Made by a program: the position numbers and the translations under genes | Notes under the pieces: model-generated | Told to the model about the DNA's origin: nothing | Database searches by the model: none | The model's input: only the letters and a program-made list of their open reading frames with translations | Assembly: GCA_022575985.1 (NCBI GenBank) | Contig: JAKSXM010000007.1 | Span: forward strand, 21,392,501 to 21,456,500 | DNA from: Anagrus nilaparvatae | Lineage: Eukaryota > Arthropoda > Insecta > Hymenoptera > Mymaridae | Direction: 5' to 3' | DNA: 64,000 nucleotides | Shown: positions 21,809 to 31,299 of the stretch, one piece after another | Position numbering within the stretch: the stretch's first letter is position 1 | How the letters are laid out: the number at the start of each line of letters is the position of its first letter

Positions 21809-21969
21809 TAAATATTTAATGACATAAAAGATATCATTATTGTCAACAGTGATTATATAATTTAAAATATATTAATTATATAATTTAAATATTAACTGCA
21901 CCGATCTACTAAATATACCGAGTAAATACCAATCAATGAAAATACCGAGTATGATAAATTTCTACGAAA

Positions 21970-22475
21970 ATGAAATGCCTATCTTTTTCTCGAAAAGATA
22001 TCAGTGAATTTCTAAAAAATGTAGGTTCTATTCTATCAGCTGTTATGATTACAGAAAAACCAGATAGGTTGCAAATAAAAAATTCTAAGTTAGATGAGAT
22101 ACAAAATGATTTTATTACTACAAAGACTGAAAATGATTTATTATCAAAAAAGTATTTAGTTAGAAAGTGCATTGGATCAGAAAGGGTAATTATTAACTCA
22201 TTTGTGTCATTAAATCTTGTGATGGTCATTATTTAATTTTTCATACTAATAAAGAGTTACTTGGGACAATAATACAATTTGACTGTGCTGGGGATCAAAA
22301 TGAAAGAAGAATGTATATTTACTATAACATGGATAATGGCAATATCAATAATCTTAATAGGAATCCCAAAATTATTAATTTAACTGTGCTAATAGAACCA
22401 AAACTATCAAGTACCTTTAAGAAATATGCTTTTGGAATGTTAGTTTTTACTTTATATAAGACTGCACAATAAGTT
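21970..22475 (+). pseudogene. Unrecognised ORF fragment pair, block copy A
   Basis: An open stretch 21970-22236 (starting MKCLSFSRKDISEFLKNVGS) continues after a frameshift in another frame with KELLGTIIQFDCAGDQNERR and INLTVLIEPKLSS, ending in TAA near 22472. The same pieces, also frameshifted and further interrupted by a GC-rich insert, occur at 25178-26313. The sequence is protein-like but unassigned. Confidence 0.45.
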
Positions 22476-22479
22476 AAAT

Positions 22480-22698
22480 AAGAATACTGTTGCTTTTACT
22501 CATAGTTTTCCTCATATTGATTTTCATTTGTTTAATGGTTTAAGAGAGTTAATTTTAAAAATATTGCATGAAGAACATCGCAGTGTTCGATCTGCCGAAT
22601 TATCTTCAAGTTTGAGAAACTTTTTAGTTAACTGGATGATTGAGAATCAATTATATAAAGAAGTTGAATATAGAATTCATTTTTATTTACAACCTTAA
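22480..22698 (+). pseudogene. Diverged module fragment (LVNWMIENQLY), block copy A
   Basis: Reads SFPHIDFHLFNGLRELILKI, then LSSSLRNFLVNWMIENQLYK, then EYRIHFYLQP and a stop. The order (leucine helix, W-x-I-E-N, aromatic, LQ[PT]) mirrors the WLIE ... YGLQT module of the 204-codon ORFs. A partner with an internal deletion lies at 26330-26484. Confidence 0.45.
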
Positions 22699-22734
22699 TT
22701 TACTCAACTTTGTAGAAATTCTCTGTTCCGTGAG

Positions 22735-23030
22735 GGAAAGAAAAACTTACGGAGATTAATAATCATAAACTATCCTGAGATTCTGATGTTTAATGATTAT
22801 TATTTCACAATAAGATTTCAGAATGCATAACTAGTTTACCATCTCCATACTCTAAATTTTCTCCTATGTTATGTATTGAATTTAATGAAAATTTAATTTC
22901 AAGCTGTGGAAAGATTATTAAACCAATTGAATTATTTTCTCACCCTTGCTTCGTTACATCACTCGCGGTAGGTGAGAGGAATGTGTTTAGGTCCTCAGAC
23001 AACAGTATTAATGTTAGAAAATGCTAAAAA
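22735..23030 (+). pseudogene. Diverged, broken copy of the modular ORF
   Basis: After REGKKNLRRLIIINYPEILM a frame break follows, then sequence matching NEN-LISSCGK-I-PI-LFSHPCFVTSL of the intact copies, then divergence into a G-P-Q-T frame (CCTCAGACAACAGTATTAAT). A near-identical fragment sits at 26530-26830, so this fragment is part of the duplicated block. Confidence 0.5.
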
Positions 23031-23059
23031 AAGCACTAACAATACGGGAACCTCAATTC

Positions 23060-23535
23060 TTTACTTTAAAATGTAATATAGTATATGATAATTCTGCTCT
23101 ATACGCAATATCATGGTAGGAACTGTGAATATAAGTACTATTTTTTAATCACATGTATGATGAATATTTGATGATATAAAAGATATATTCATATTCAGCA
23201 TTAATTATATATCTGAAATTAATAACTACACTGATCTGCTGAAATTCTTTAAAATGTAAAATAGCATATGATAATTCTGCTCTATACGCAAAATCATGGT
23301 AGGCACTGTGAATATAATTACTATTTTTTAATCACTGTGTCATAAATATTTAAAGACATAAAAGATATAATCATATTCAAAAATGATTATATATTTTTAA
23401 TTAACAACTGCACCGATCTGCTGAACTATTTCAAAATGTAAAATAGTATATGATAATTCTGCTATATACGCAAATCTAAGGTAGGAAGTATCGATTTCAG
23501 TAATATTTATATTTTTATTCAAAGCATGGGATTGT
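23060..23535. repeat. Array-type repeat units between block copies
   Basis: Three anchors (near 23068, 23253 and 23432) of the same TAAAATGTAAAATAG ... GATAATTCTGCT sequence as the 18.4-19.7 kb array, leading into the next block copy. Confidence 0.8.
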
Positions 23536-23551
23536 CAGAAAGACATATTAC

Positions 23552-23846
23552 CATAGATGTAAAAAGTATAGATACAGTCATCAATAAGTGAATGCGTAAA
23601 GAAAATCTGAAGGACAGATAGATGCGAAAATACAAGCGTGTGCTCTTTTTTCTTTGTCGCACATTGCGCGAAATATATGCGCGTTGAAATCGTTTGATGC
23701 TATTTGAAATCGTACGCGCATATATTTCGCGCAATGTGCGACAAAGAAAAAAGAGCACACGCTTGAATTTTCGCATCTATCTGTCCTGCAGATTTTCTTT
23801 ACGCATTCACTTATTGATGACTGTATCTATACTTTTTACATCTATG
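23552..23846. mobile_element. 295-bp foldback MITE with 8-bp target duplication CATATTAC
   Basis: The uninterrupted sister block reads GACATATTACTCGTCTG. Here CATATTAC occurs on both sides (23544-23551, 23847-23854). Ends CATAGATGTAAAAAGTATAG and CTATACTTTTTACATCTATG are perfect inverses, and arms continue almost to the centre (GTGTGCTCTTTTTTC / GAAAAAAGAGCACAC). An 8-bp duplication fits hAT- or P-type transposition. The reading frame on the minus strand inside is only a by-product of the palindrome. Confidence 0.92.
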
Positions 23847-24050
23847 CATATTACTCGTCTGTAAATAAAACCTTATTTGCATTTTTTCATCCTAACCGTA
23901 GGTACTCTGCTTCATTCAAAAAGATCCATGAATGCACAGTATTTATGTGACAGTAACATAGTAAATAATACAACTGCAGCTAAAACTACAGCATTTGGAT
24001 TTTCTATCTCAATTCAGTGATTAATAGTCATAAACTATCCTGAGAATCTA

Positions 24051-24665
24051 ATGTTTAAAGATTATTATTACAATAAGTTTTCAGAATGCATAATTGTTTT
24101 ACGATCTCGATACTCTAAATGTTCTCCTATGTTATGCATTGAGTTTAATGAAAATTTAATTTCAAGCTGTGGAAAGAATATTCAACCGATTGATTTATTT
24201 TCTCATCCTTGTTTCGTTACATCACTCTGGATTGGAAAAAATTTGTTTGAGTGGTTAATTGAAGATAAGATTTTTACTTATAAATTTGATTACGGTTTGC
24301 AAACTAATGAGGATATAATCAGAAAAAGACATAAAAAGACGTTCTGTAGATTATGTTTAAGAGAGTATCCAATGATTCAATTATCTTATTTATGTAGTAT
24401 TGTTTGTTCAATACTGAAAGTAAACTTCATTAAAATTAATGTGTACAAAAAGGTAATCCCTGAACCAGATAGAAATGCCATTAAAGTTGCTAAATTGGTT
24501 GAGAATATTTTAGATAGTGATGTTTCTCAGAGTCTAGATTTAAATTACGTAAATTTAGTGTATGGAGTATTACCATCAGAAGTTCCATATACGAAAAAGA
24601 CGACATTTAAAAACAATAGAAGGAATTGTGAACAGAAATTTAGTTTAACAAGTAAAATTGAATAG
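24051..24665 (+). CDS. Modular ORF family, copy 3 (204 codons), unrecognised
   Basis: Almost identical to the ORF at 20966-21580 in protein and flanks, including the same TGA just upstream that cuts it off from the N-terminal part still open in copy 1. This shared lesion shows the block was duplicated after that mutation. Motifs are as in copy 2, with WLIEDKIF like copy 1. Whether it is expressed cannot be judged from sequence; the few differences between copies may reflect recency rather than selection. Confidence 0.5.
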   Translation: MFKDYYYNKFSECIIVLRSRYSKCSPMLCIEFNENLISSCGKNIQPIDLFSHPCFVTSLWIGKNLFEWLIEDKIFTYKFDYGLQTNEDIIRKRHKKTFCRLCLREYPMIQLSYLCSIVCSILKVNFIKINVYKKVIPEPDRNAIKVAKLVENILDSDVSQSLDLNYVNLVYGVLPSEVPYTKKTTFKNNRRNCEQKFSLTSKIE

Positions 24666-24677
24666 TATTAAAGTGAA

Positions 24678-24850
24678 ATGTTTTTGGAAATTGAGGATGA
24701 AGATTTTCATTACAAGTATCATTTAGATTATGGCATTAAGACTAAAGGCGAAAAAGTTAAAAGTGTAAAGTCGTATTATCTCGAGCAATACGAACATTTA
24801 AGTGACATGATCTATGATACTGATTACGGGATAGATTCACCCGATTAATT
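24678..24850 (+). pseudogene. Broken partner of the 71-codon ORF
   Basis: Matches 21593-21770 closely (shared EDEDFHYKYHLDYGIKTKGE), but GATTAATTC introduces a stop at about 24846 and the rest is replaced by other repeat sequence. Confidence 0.5.
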
Positions 24851-24914
24851 CAATGCTAAATATATTATTAGAAATTTACATCATTTAACTACAGAGCTTT
24901 GTTAACCTGCACTG

Positions 24915-25130
24915 AACTACTTCAAAATGTAAAATAGTATATGATAATTCTGCTCTATACGCAAAATCATGGTAGGTACTATGAATATAAATACTTTTTT
25001 TAAATTACATGTATAATAAATATTTAATGACATAAAAGATATCATTATTGTCAACAGTGATTATATAATTTAAAATATATTAATTATATAATTTAAATAT
25101 TAACTGCGCCGATCTACTAAATATACCGAG
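24915..25130. repeat. Array-type repeat unit in block copy B
   Basis: Contains the anchor at about 24922 followed by CATGTATAATAAATATTTAATGACA, which in block A stands directly behind the 71-codon ORF. Block B has an extra ~120 bp here. Confidence 0.6.
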
Positions 25131-25177
25131 TAAATACCAATCAATGAAAATACCGAGTATGATAAATTTCTACGAAA

Positions 25178-25489
25178 ATGAAATGCCTATCTTTTTCTCG
25201 AAAAGATATTAGTGAGTTTCTAAAAAATGTAGGTTCTATTCTATCAGCTATTATGATTACAGAAAAACCAGATAGTTTGCAAATACAAGATTCCAAGTTA
25301 GATGAGATACAAAATGATCTTATTACTTCAAAGACTGAAAATGGATTTATTATCAAAAAAGTATTTAGTTAGTAAGTGCATTGGATCAGAAAGGGTAATT
25401 ATTAACTCATTTGTGTCATTAAATCGTGTGATGGTCATTATTTAATTTTTCATAATAATAAAGAGTTACTTGGTACAATAATACAATTT
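25178..25489 (+). pseudogene. Unrecognised ORF fragment, block copy B, 5' part
   Basis: Copy of 21970-22278 (MKCLSFSRKDISEFLKNVGS start) with a frame-changing difference near 25340. Its continuation is found only after the 635-bp insertion that ends near 26124. Confidence 0.5.
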
Positions 25490-26124
25490 TCTGGTCAGCG
25501 GCCAGAAAGCACGTATTTCCTGGCCGCTGCGCGTCCAGCAAAGACGTGTTTTCTCGCCACTGATGCAGAAATAGCTATTTATTAAACAAGGGATAAAATA
25601 TTGGTTTTGGCTTTGCATGCAGTTGTATGCACGAGGGAGCGTAGCGATCGAGTGCAGACAGCATGCAAAAGTCGAACCCCATATTTTGTCCCGTGTTCTA
25701 AACAATAGTTTTACATATAATGGGCAAAAAAGCCGCCTCCCTAGGGCAGAAAGTAGGCTTTTTTTGCCCTAGATATGTAAAATCGTATACGACCCTGGGC
25801 CATAAAAAAAGAAAGCCCCAAATCGCAGTTTACCATCCTCGGCTTCGCCTCGAAAGGTAATTTACGTGCGCTTTGGGCCATTCTTTATTTTTCTGGCCAT
25901 GGGTCGTAATATACTATTTCTGGTCAGCGGCCAGAAAGCACGTATTTCCCGGCCGCTGCGCGTCCGGCAAACACGTGTTTTCTCGCCACTGATGCAGAAA
26001 AATTGTATACGACCCTGGGCCATAAAAAAAAATGCCCCAAATCGCAGTTTACCATCCTCGGCAGTTTACCATCCCCATTTGGGCCATTCTTTATTTTTCT
26101 GGCCATGGGTCGTAATATACTATT
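25490..26124. mobile_element. ~635-bp GC-richer insertion with internal duplication
   Basis: Sister block A reads ACAATTTGACTGTGCTGG at the equivalent point; here everything between ACAATTT and GACTGTGC is extra. About 85 bp starting TCTGGTCAGCGGCCAGAAAG occur twice (from 25490 and 25919). Each downstream segment is bounded by inverted words (GTATACGACCCTGGGCCATA and GGCCATGGGTCGTAATATAC). Boundaries are good to 2-3 bases and the target duplication is undecidable because of the T-run. Base composition stands out sharply from the surroundings. Frames within it are not protein-like. Confidence 0.75.
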
Positions 26125-26484
26125 GACTGTGCTGGGGATCAAAATGAAAGAAGAATGTATATTTACTATAACATGGATAATGGCAATATCAATAATCTTA
26201 ATAGGAATCCCAAAATTATTAATTTAACTGTGCTATTAGAACCAAAACTATCAAGTTCCTTTAAGAAATATGCTTTTGGAATGTTAGCTTTTACTTTGTA
26301 TAAGACTGCACAATAAGTTAAAGAAGAATACTGTTGCTCTTACTCATAGTTTTCCTCATATTGATTTTCATTTGTTTAATGGTTCAAGAGAGTTAATTTT
26401 AGAAACTTTTCAGTTAACTGGATGATTGAGAATCAATTATATAAAGAAGTTGAATATAGAATTCATTTTTATTTACAACCTTAA
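26125..26484 (+). pseudogene. Unrecognised ORF fragments, block copy B, 3' part
   Basis: Resumes the sequence of 22279-22698 after the insertion. Relative to block A about 90 bp are missing between the LFNG- and VNWMIENQ-encoding parts, so the module is shorter still. Confidence 0.5.
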
Positions 26485-26529
26485 TTTACTCAACTTTGTA
26501 GAAATTCTCTGTTCCGTGAGGGAAAGAAA

Positions 26530-26940
26530 GACTTACGGAGATTAATAATCATAAACTATCCTGAGATTCTGATGTTTAATGATTATTATTTCACAATAAG
26601 ATTTCAGAATGCATAACTGGTTTACGATCTCCATACTCTAAATGTTCTCCTATGTTATGTATTGAATTTAATGAAAATTTAATTTCAAGCTGTGGAAAGA
26701 TTATTAAACCAATTGATTTATTTTCTCATCCTTGTTTCGTTACATCACTCGCGGTAGGTGAGAGGAATGTGTTTAGGTCCTCAGACAACAGTATTAATGT
26801 TAGAAAATGCTAAAAAAAGCACTAACAATACGGGAACCTCAATTCTTTACTTTAAAATGTAATATAGTATATGATAATCCTGCTCTATACGCAATATCAT
26901 AGTATGTGCTGTGATTATAAGTACTATTTTTAGTGATATA
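26530..26940 (+). pseudogene. Second diverged modular fragment plus repeat, block copy B
   Basis: Near-copy of 22735-23140 (RREGKK-like start, ISSCGK, LFSHPCFVTSL, then G-P-Q-T), followed by an array-type anchor at about 26855. Confidence 0.5.
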
Positions 26941-27252
26941 AAAGTGATATAAAAGATATAATCATATTCAAAAATGATTATATATTTTTAATTAACAACT
27001 GCACCGATCTGCTGAACTACTTCAAAATGTAAAATAGTATATGATAATTCTGCTCTATACGCAAAATTATGGTAGGTACTGTGAATAGGTAAGTAGGTAC
27101 TGTGAACCATCACTAGAGCATTTAAATGCACATCAATCTCCTGTACTGGGTGATTTTTCTTATAGAGTAATATTTAAGAATTACGGTGTTATAGTAGTGT
27201 AAATATCGCGGAAGCTTTAGAAATAGGCTTAGGTCCTCAAACAGCAGCAATA
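26940..27252 (+). pseudogene. Array repeat and start of a third, truncated block copy
   Basis: An array-type anchor near 27022 is followed by a fragment reading NIAEALEIGLGPQTAAI, a better-preserved version of the G-P-Q-T piece at 22990 and 26770. It breaks off at the foldback insertion at about 27253. Confidence 0.4.
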
Positions 27253-27608
27253 AGGACCAAAAAAAATTTTAAATCAATTTTTTAGATTTTTTAAAAAATC
27301 TTTTGATTGACTTTGAAAAAAATGAGTCTCATGTCGTCCGCAATAAGAAAAGCACATAAACTAGTCTAAAATTTTTTTTAAATATTATCATGCCTTCGAG
27401 AATTTTTGGAAATTCGGAAATCTAGAATTTTTTTCGAATTTCCAAAAATTCTCAAAGGGATGATAAAATTAAAAATTTTTTTTAGACTAGTAAGATGTGT
27501 TTTTTTATTGCGGAGGGCGTGAGACTCATTTTTTTCATATTAAATCAATAAATTTTGCTAAAAATCAAAAGAACAGATTAAAAATTTTTTATGGCTCTGT
27601 GGCCCTTT
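27253..27608. mobile_element. ~355-bp foldback insertion
   Basis: Sister sequences run from CCTCAGACAACAGTATTAAT straight into GTTAGAAAATGC. Here the two halves are separated by a palindromic insert whose arms pair through GAATTTTTGGAAATTCG / CGAATTTCCAAAAATTC, ACTAGTCTAAAATTTTTTTT / TTTTTTTTAGACTAGT and ATGAGTCTCATG / GTGAGACTCAT. Ends read GGACCA ... TGGCCC. The target duplication is not clear. Confidence 0.6.
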
Positions 27609-28142
27609 AATGTTAGAAGATGCTAAAAAAAGCACTAAAAATACGGGAGTCTCAATATGTTACTTCAAAATGTAAAATAGTATATGACAATTCTGCTCTA
27701 TACGCAAAATCATGGTAGGTACTGTGAATATAAGTACTATTTTAAAGATTGAAGAAACGAAAGTAAAGGTAAGAATCAAAGCGTTATTCGATCTGGATGA
27801 AGAGTAACATTCAATTTTATATCTAATCAACAAGTTTCCATTGGAATTTGTGTCTTAGCACAACCACTTTTACCAATGACTGCAGTAAGAAAAATTTAAG
27901 AACGAAAACTTATAACACAAATTAAGGCTCCCTTAATATAAATCGAGTCAATTCAGTGCATATATTTGCTGAATGGAAAAATTGGATACCTGCTAATGCC
28001 TTAAGAATGTCGATGATTATCAGAAAGGCGGATTTTTCTGGTTTTACAGCGTTTACTATTATTGATGGAGTTGTAAGGAGATACCGTGATTTTTCGATTT
28101 TGATTCCAACTGATGTTGAATACATCAAAAATACCTTTTTTT
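27609..28142 (+). pseudogene. Last repeat unit and unrecognised protein fragments at the edge of the repeated region
   Basis: After a repeat anchor (27662) come coding-like pieces in shifting frames: EETKVKVRIKALFDLDEE, then QQVSIGICVLAQPLLPM, then an open stretch 27956-28142 with FAEWKNWIPANALRMSMIIR and FTIIDGVVRRYRDFSILIPT. The mixture of stops and frame changes indicates decay. The sequence does not match the WLIE module and may be another gene of the same original element. A viral structural protein is one possibility; I cannot support it further. Confidence 0.35.
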
Positions 28143-28335
28143 AGGGTTAATTTTTGCAAGTTTAAGTTTAAATTTTCAAAATAAACTAAATAAACTATTT
28201 GCTTCTAATAATGATTTAAATTTAAATACTTTTTTATAAATATTATATTCCACCATATTTAATTAATTTATTGTCTAGAATTTTTTTAAAATATCGTTTA
28301 CCTCTGAATGAGTAAACTTATTACACTTACATTAT

Positions 28336-31268
28336 TTATTTTTGTGACCTATTGCCAAAAATAGCAGTACCAACTCGAACAACCGCGCTGCCTAATTCAA
28401 TCTGTAACAAAGTGAAATAGTGATGCTTAAGATTTTATTTACTCTGTTTAGAATTTTATTTGTATAATTATTTTCTATTAAGTATAAATTTATTTCTTTT
28501 ATTTAAATATATCTAAGGATATAAAAGTGAATACACCAGTTGCTGTTCAAAGTTTTCCAGATAATTTACTGATTATTATATAACGCGGAAAATCAGTTTA
28601 GAAAGAAAGAAAAATAATTGAATTACATAGGCCTAATAAGAGTTTTTTTTAAAAGAACTTGCTTTTGCTTTAAAAAATTTTACAAATTCGTGTTTTGAGC
28701 GCTCAGATTTGTACCATACGGGTTTTTTGGGTCGCTGATCAAGAATTTTGACTTCTTTTTCATAAATACATAAAAGTTCACCCCTAAATTAACTAAAACT
28801 ACCCCCGAAAAGGGGGTGTTTTTGCTATTTTCGTACAGGATATGCCCATATAGGTTTTTTGGGTCGCTAATCATAATTCGACTCTTTTTTCATAAATAAA
28901 CGATATTTCACCTTTAAGGTCTTACGTACGTCAGGATTTTTACCTATCGGCATCTTTGTCTTACACATGTATAAAAGTAAGGATTGCAACTTCAAATAAA
29001 TAAAAAAGTTTATTCAATAATACATAATTATCACTTTGCAAAGCTTAAAAATAAATTTTATTAACTTAATTTTGGCATTAAATAAATTATTTATTATTTA
29101 AATAATATTATTTAATTATTTATAAAGAAAATAAATAAATAAATAAATATAATAAATGAATCTACCTCAATAGCAGAATAAACGTTTACTTTTTTTACAT
29201 TTTTTTAAGTAAAACCATAAAAAATGACGGTCGATTGTAAATTTTAAGGTTTCTTTTTATTTATTAGGACATTATTTATCAACTCATAAAAAAAAATATC
29301 TAAGTTTTGTATTTTAAATGCTTTTTTTTCATTTTTTTAAATTCCCCATAAGAGCCTATGTTAATTTTTTTTTTTGTTTATTTATTTACTCAAAAACTGT
29401 GCGGTCAATTATTTTAAAAAAAAATACGTGTAAAATTAATTTATATTTACTTTACTTTCTCCAAGTTTTAGCTTTTTTTTGCATTTTACCCCGGACGTAC
29501 GTAAGACCTTAAAATAGCTGAAACTAGGTACCCCTAAAAGGGGTGTTTTTGTTATTTTTGAACTTTGAACGTCCAGGATATGCCCATGGTATTTTAAGCT
29601 ATTTTAAGGGTGAAATATTGAAACCATAAAAATTTTGTCCTAATTAGCATTTTCTTTTGTGAAATTAAGTGATATTCAAGCGGCATGTTTTTTGCACCAG
29701 TACATGAACCAACTGAATTTTAAATGGAAAAACTGTGTATAAAAAAATGTTCTAGTACCTAAATGAACTAAAATTTTCAATTCTTTGATTTTCTGCTGAT
29801 ACTGAAGATAATCGTTAAAATTTTTTTTTATGCAGCGATTCTTTAACTTCAATGTTTAACCGTTATTTTAATTCAAAACTAACAAATTATATGAATAAAA
29901 TCAAATCTTGTACAATTGTTTAGATACTGGTACAAATACCTTGTAATTCTTATAAATAACTAAATATTAAATAAAAATTAAAACAAAAAATATTTAAATC
30001 TCTAATTTGATTTAGCTACAAATACTAGAAAGGCTTTTATATTATATGAGTCTGTCGATGCAATAATAGCACATAAAATTTAAAAAAAATGAAAGCTAAT
30101 AAAAATAGAATTGGATATAAGTCCCAGATAAAAGAGTAAAATAAGGTACCTAAGTAGGCCTCTCTTTTATTTCATTAATTGAAAAATTACTATTCATATT
30201 CTTCTGGCAGCAATGTGATACAAAATCTTACCTTTTTTTTTTCTGTATGCTTCATCGACAATCTCTTATTATGGAATCATTATTCGCATTTAAAAGCTGT
30301 TCACAATGTTTTGTAATAATACGTTTATCTTATAGTAAATTAATTTTTCTTACATTATTTTGATTAAATTAAAGTTAAAAAAGTATTAAAAAATTTAATA
30401 TAAAATCTAAAAATATTTACCGCATGCTCATAATCTGTTGACATTCCCATTGACAATTCTAGTTTCTTTGCATCAATATTTAATTTATCACAGACGATTT
30501 TTTTGCATTCTACAAGTTTTAAGAAATCTGGATTTGCTCCTTTTGAAGTGTCGTATCCATATTCTCCAATAGTCATAAGTCCTATTAATTCTAGATTATT
30601 ACATTTTTCCATGATATGTTGAACTAGTGAAACTGCATCTTCAGTTTTACATCCACTTTTTGCTGTAAATTTAATTGAAATTATACTAATTTTATGTTTT
30701 ATCTTTTATATTTTTGTTACGACGTACAAAATTTTTATCTTACCTTCTTCTCCGCTAGTATTTACTTGAACCATTATTCTCAATTTGGAACCTACAGTTG
30801 CATTGAATTTTGGAAATGAATTATTTAAAGCATTTGCTAATTTATCACTATCTACAGTTTCAACAAGATGAAGGTTATTAACTCTTAAAAGATTATTTAC
30901 TTTATTTCTTTGTAAATGGCCAATAAAATGCCATTTGATATCTTTGCATTTGGTTAAAATTTCACTATCATTAGATTTTTCAGATAGTTCATTAACATAA
31001 TTCTCTCCAAAATGTCGTTGACCGGCTTCATAAGCTTTAATAATGGATTCAACTGGATGAAGTTTACTTACAGCAACCAGATATGGTTCAAAATATTGTA
31101 AATCCTAAAAAATTATAGATAAACTCTATTAAAACTAATCAAATAATACATATTTTTATAATTAATATTACAAGAAAAAATGGAGTTAAAACTAACCTGT
31201 GCTCTTTTTTTTGAAGCAGATAATATCTTTTCTTGAATCACTTTTAAGTTGCTAGCTATTTCAGCCAT
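28336..31268 (-). CDS. Plpbp: Pyridoxal phosphate homeostasis protein (PLPBP/YggS family)
   Basis: Exons 31268-31197, 31104-30744, 30662-30421 and 28401-28336 (minus strand) sum to 741 nt: 246 residues plus TAA, in frame across all junctions. The protein has an N-terminal helix MAEIASNLKVIQEKI, then YLVAVSKLHP with the PLP-binding Lys at residue 38, HFGENYVNEL, KWHFIGHLQRNKV, VQVNTSGEE, GLMTIG, NPDFLKL, LELSMGMSTDYEHA and a last exon IELGSAVVRVGTAIFGNRSQ. These are all the family's landmark segments, at the usual length of ~250. It is an alanine-racemase-fold protein that buffers intracellular PLP and has no known catalysis of its own. An in-frame ATG at 31298 would add ten residues; I prefer 31268 because family members begin there. 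The poly(A) signal is at 28267-28272. The last intron is 2.0 kb and holds repeats. Confidence 0.95.
28680..28917. repeat. Tandem 'gggtcgctgatcaagaatt' repeat, part 1 (Plpbp intron 3)
   Basis: Two direct units beginning GGTTTTTTGGGTCGCT (28722 and 28855), each followed by GACTTCTTTTTCATAAAT and a TTTCACC-type end, with CCCCGAAAAGGGGG between. The same repeats make up the foldback at 46081-47177. Confidence 0.7.
28918..29508. mobile_element. 591-bp MITE, TTAA target duplication, in Plpbp intron 3
   Basis: The left end GGTCTTACGTACGTCAGG and the reverse complement of the right end, GGTCTTACGTACGTCCGG, differ at one of 18 bases. TTAA stands at 28914-28917 and 29509-29512. The empty site is visible in other copies of the host repeat, which read TTTCACCCTTAAATTAG without a gap (46.5 kb). 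TTAA duplication is the hallmark of piggyBac-type transposition. The interior is poly-A/T with no transposase. Confidence 0.88.
29513..29625. repeat. Tandem 'gggtcgctgatcaagaatt' repeat, part 2
   Basis: Continues the repeat interrupted by the TTAA element: ACCCCTAAAAGGGGTGTTTT, TCCAGGATATGCCCAT, then TTTTAAGGGTGAAATATTGA in inverted orientation. Confidence 0.65.
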
Positions 31269-31299
31269 TTTATCAAAGGTAAATAATTTTATCTTCATT

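Noticed and set aside
23519..23776. Arg/Ser/Phe-rich minus-strand frame
   Set aside because: Lies almost wholly inside the 295-bp palindromic MITE.
25466..26227. Several overlapping frames with Trp/Pro/Gly-rich sequence
   Set aside because: They lie in the GC-richer insertion, repeat with its internal duplication and exist on both strands.
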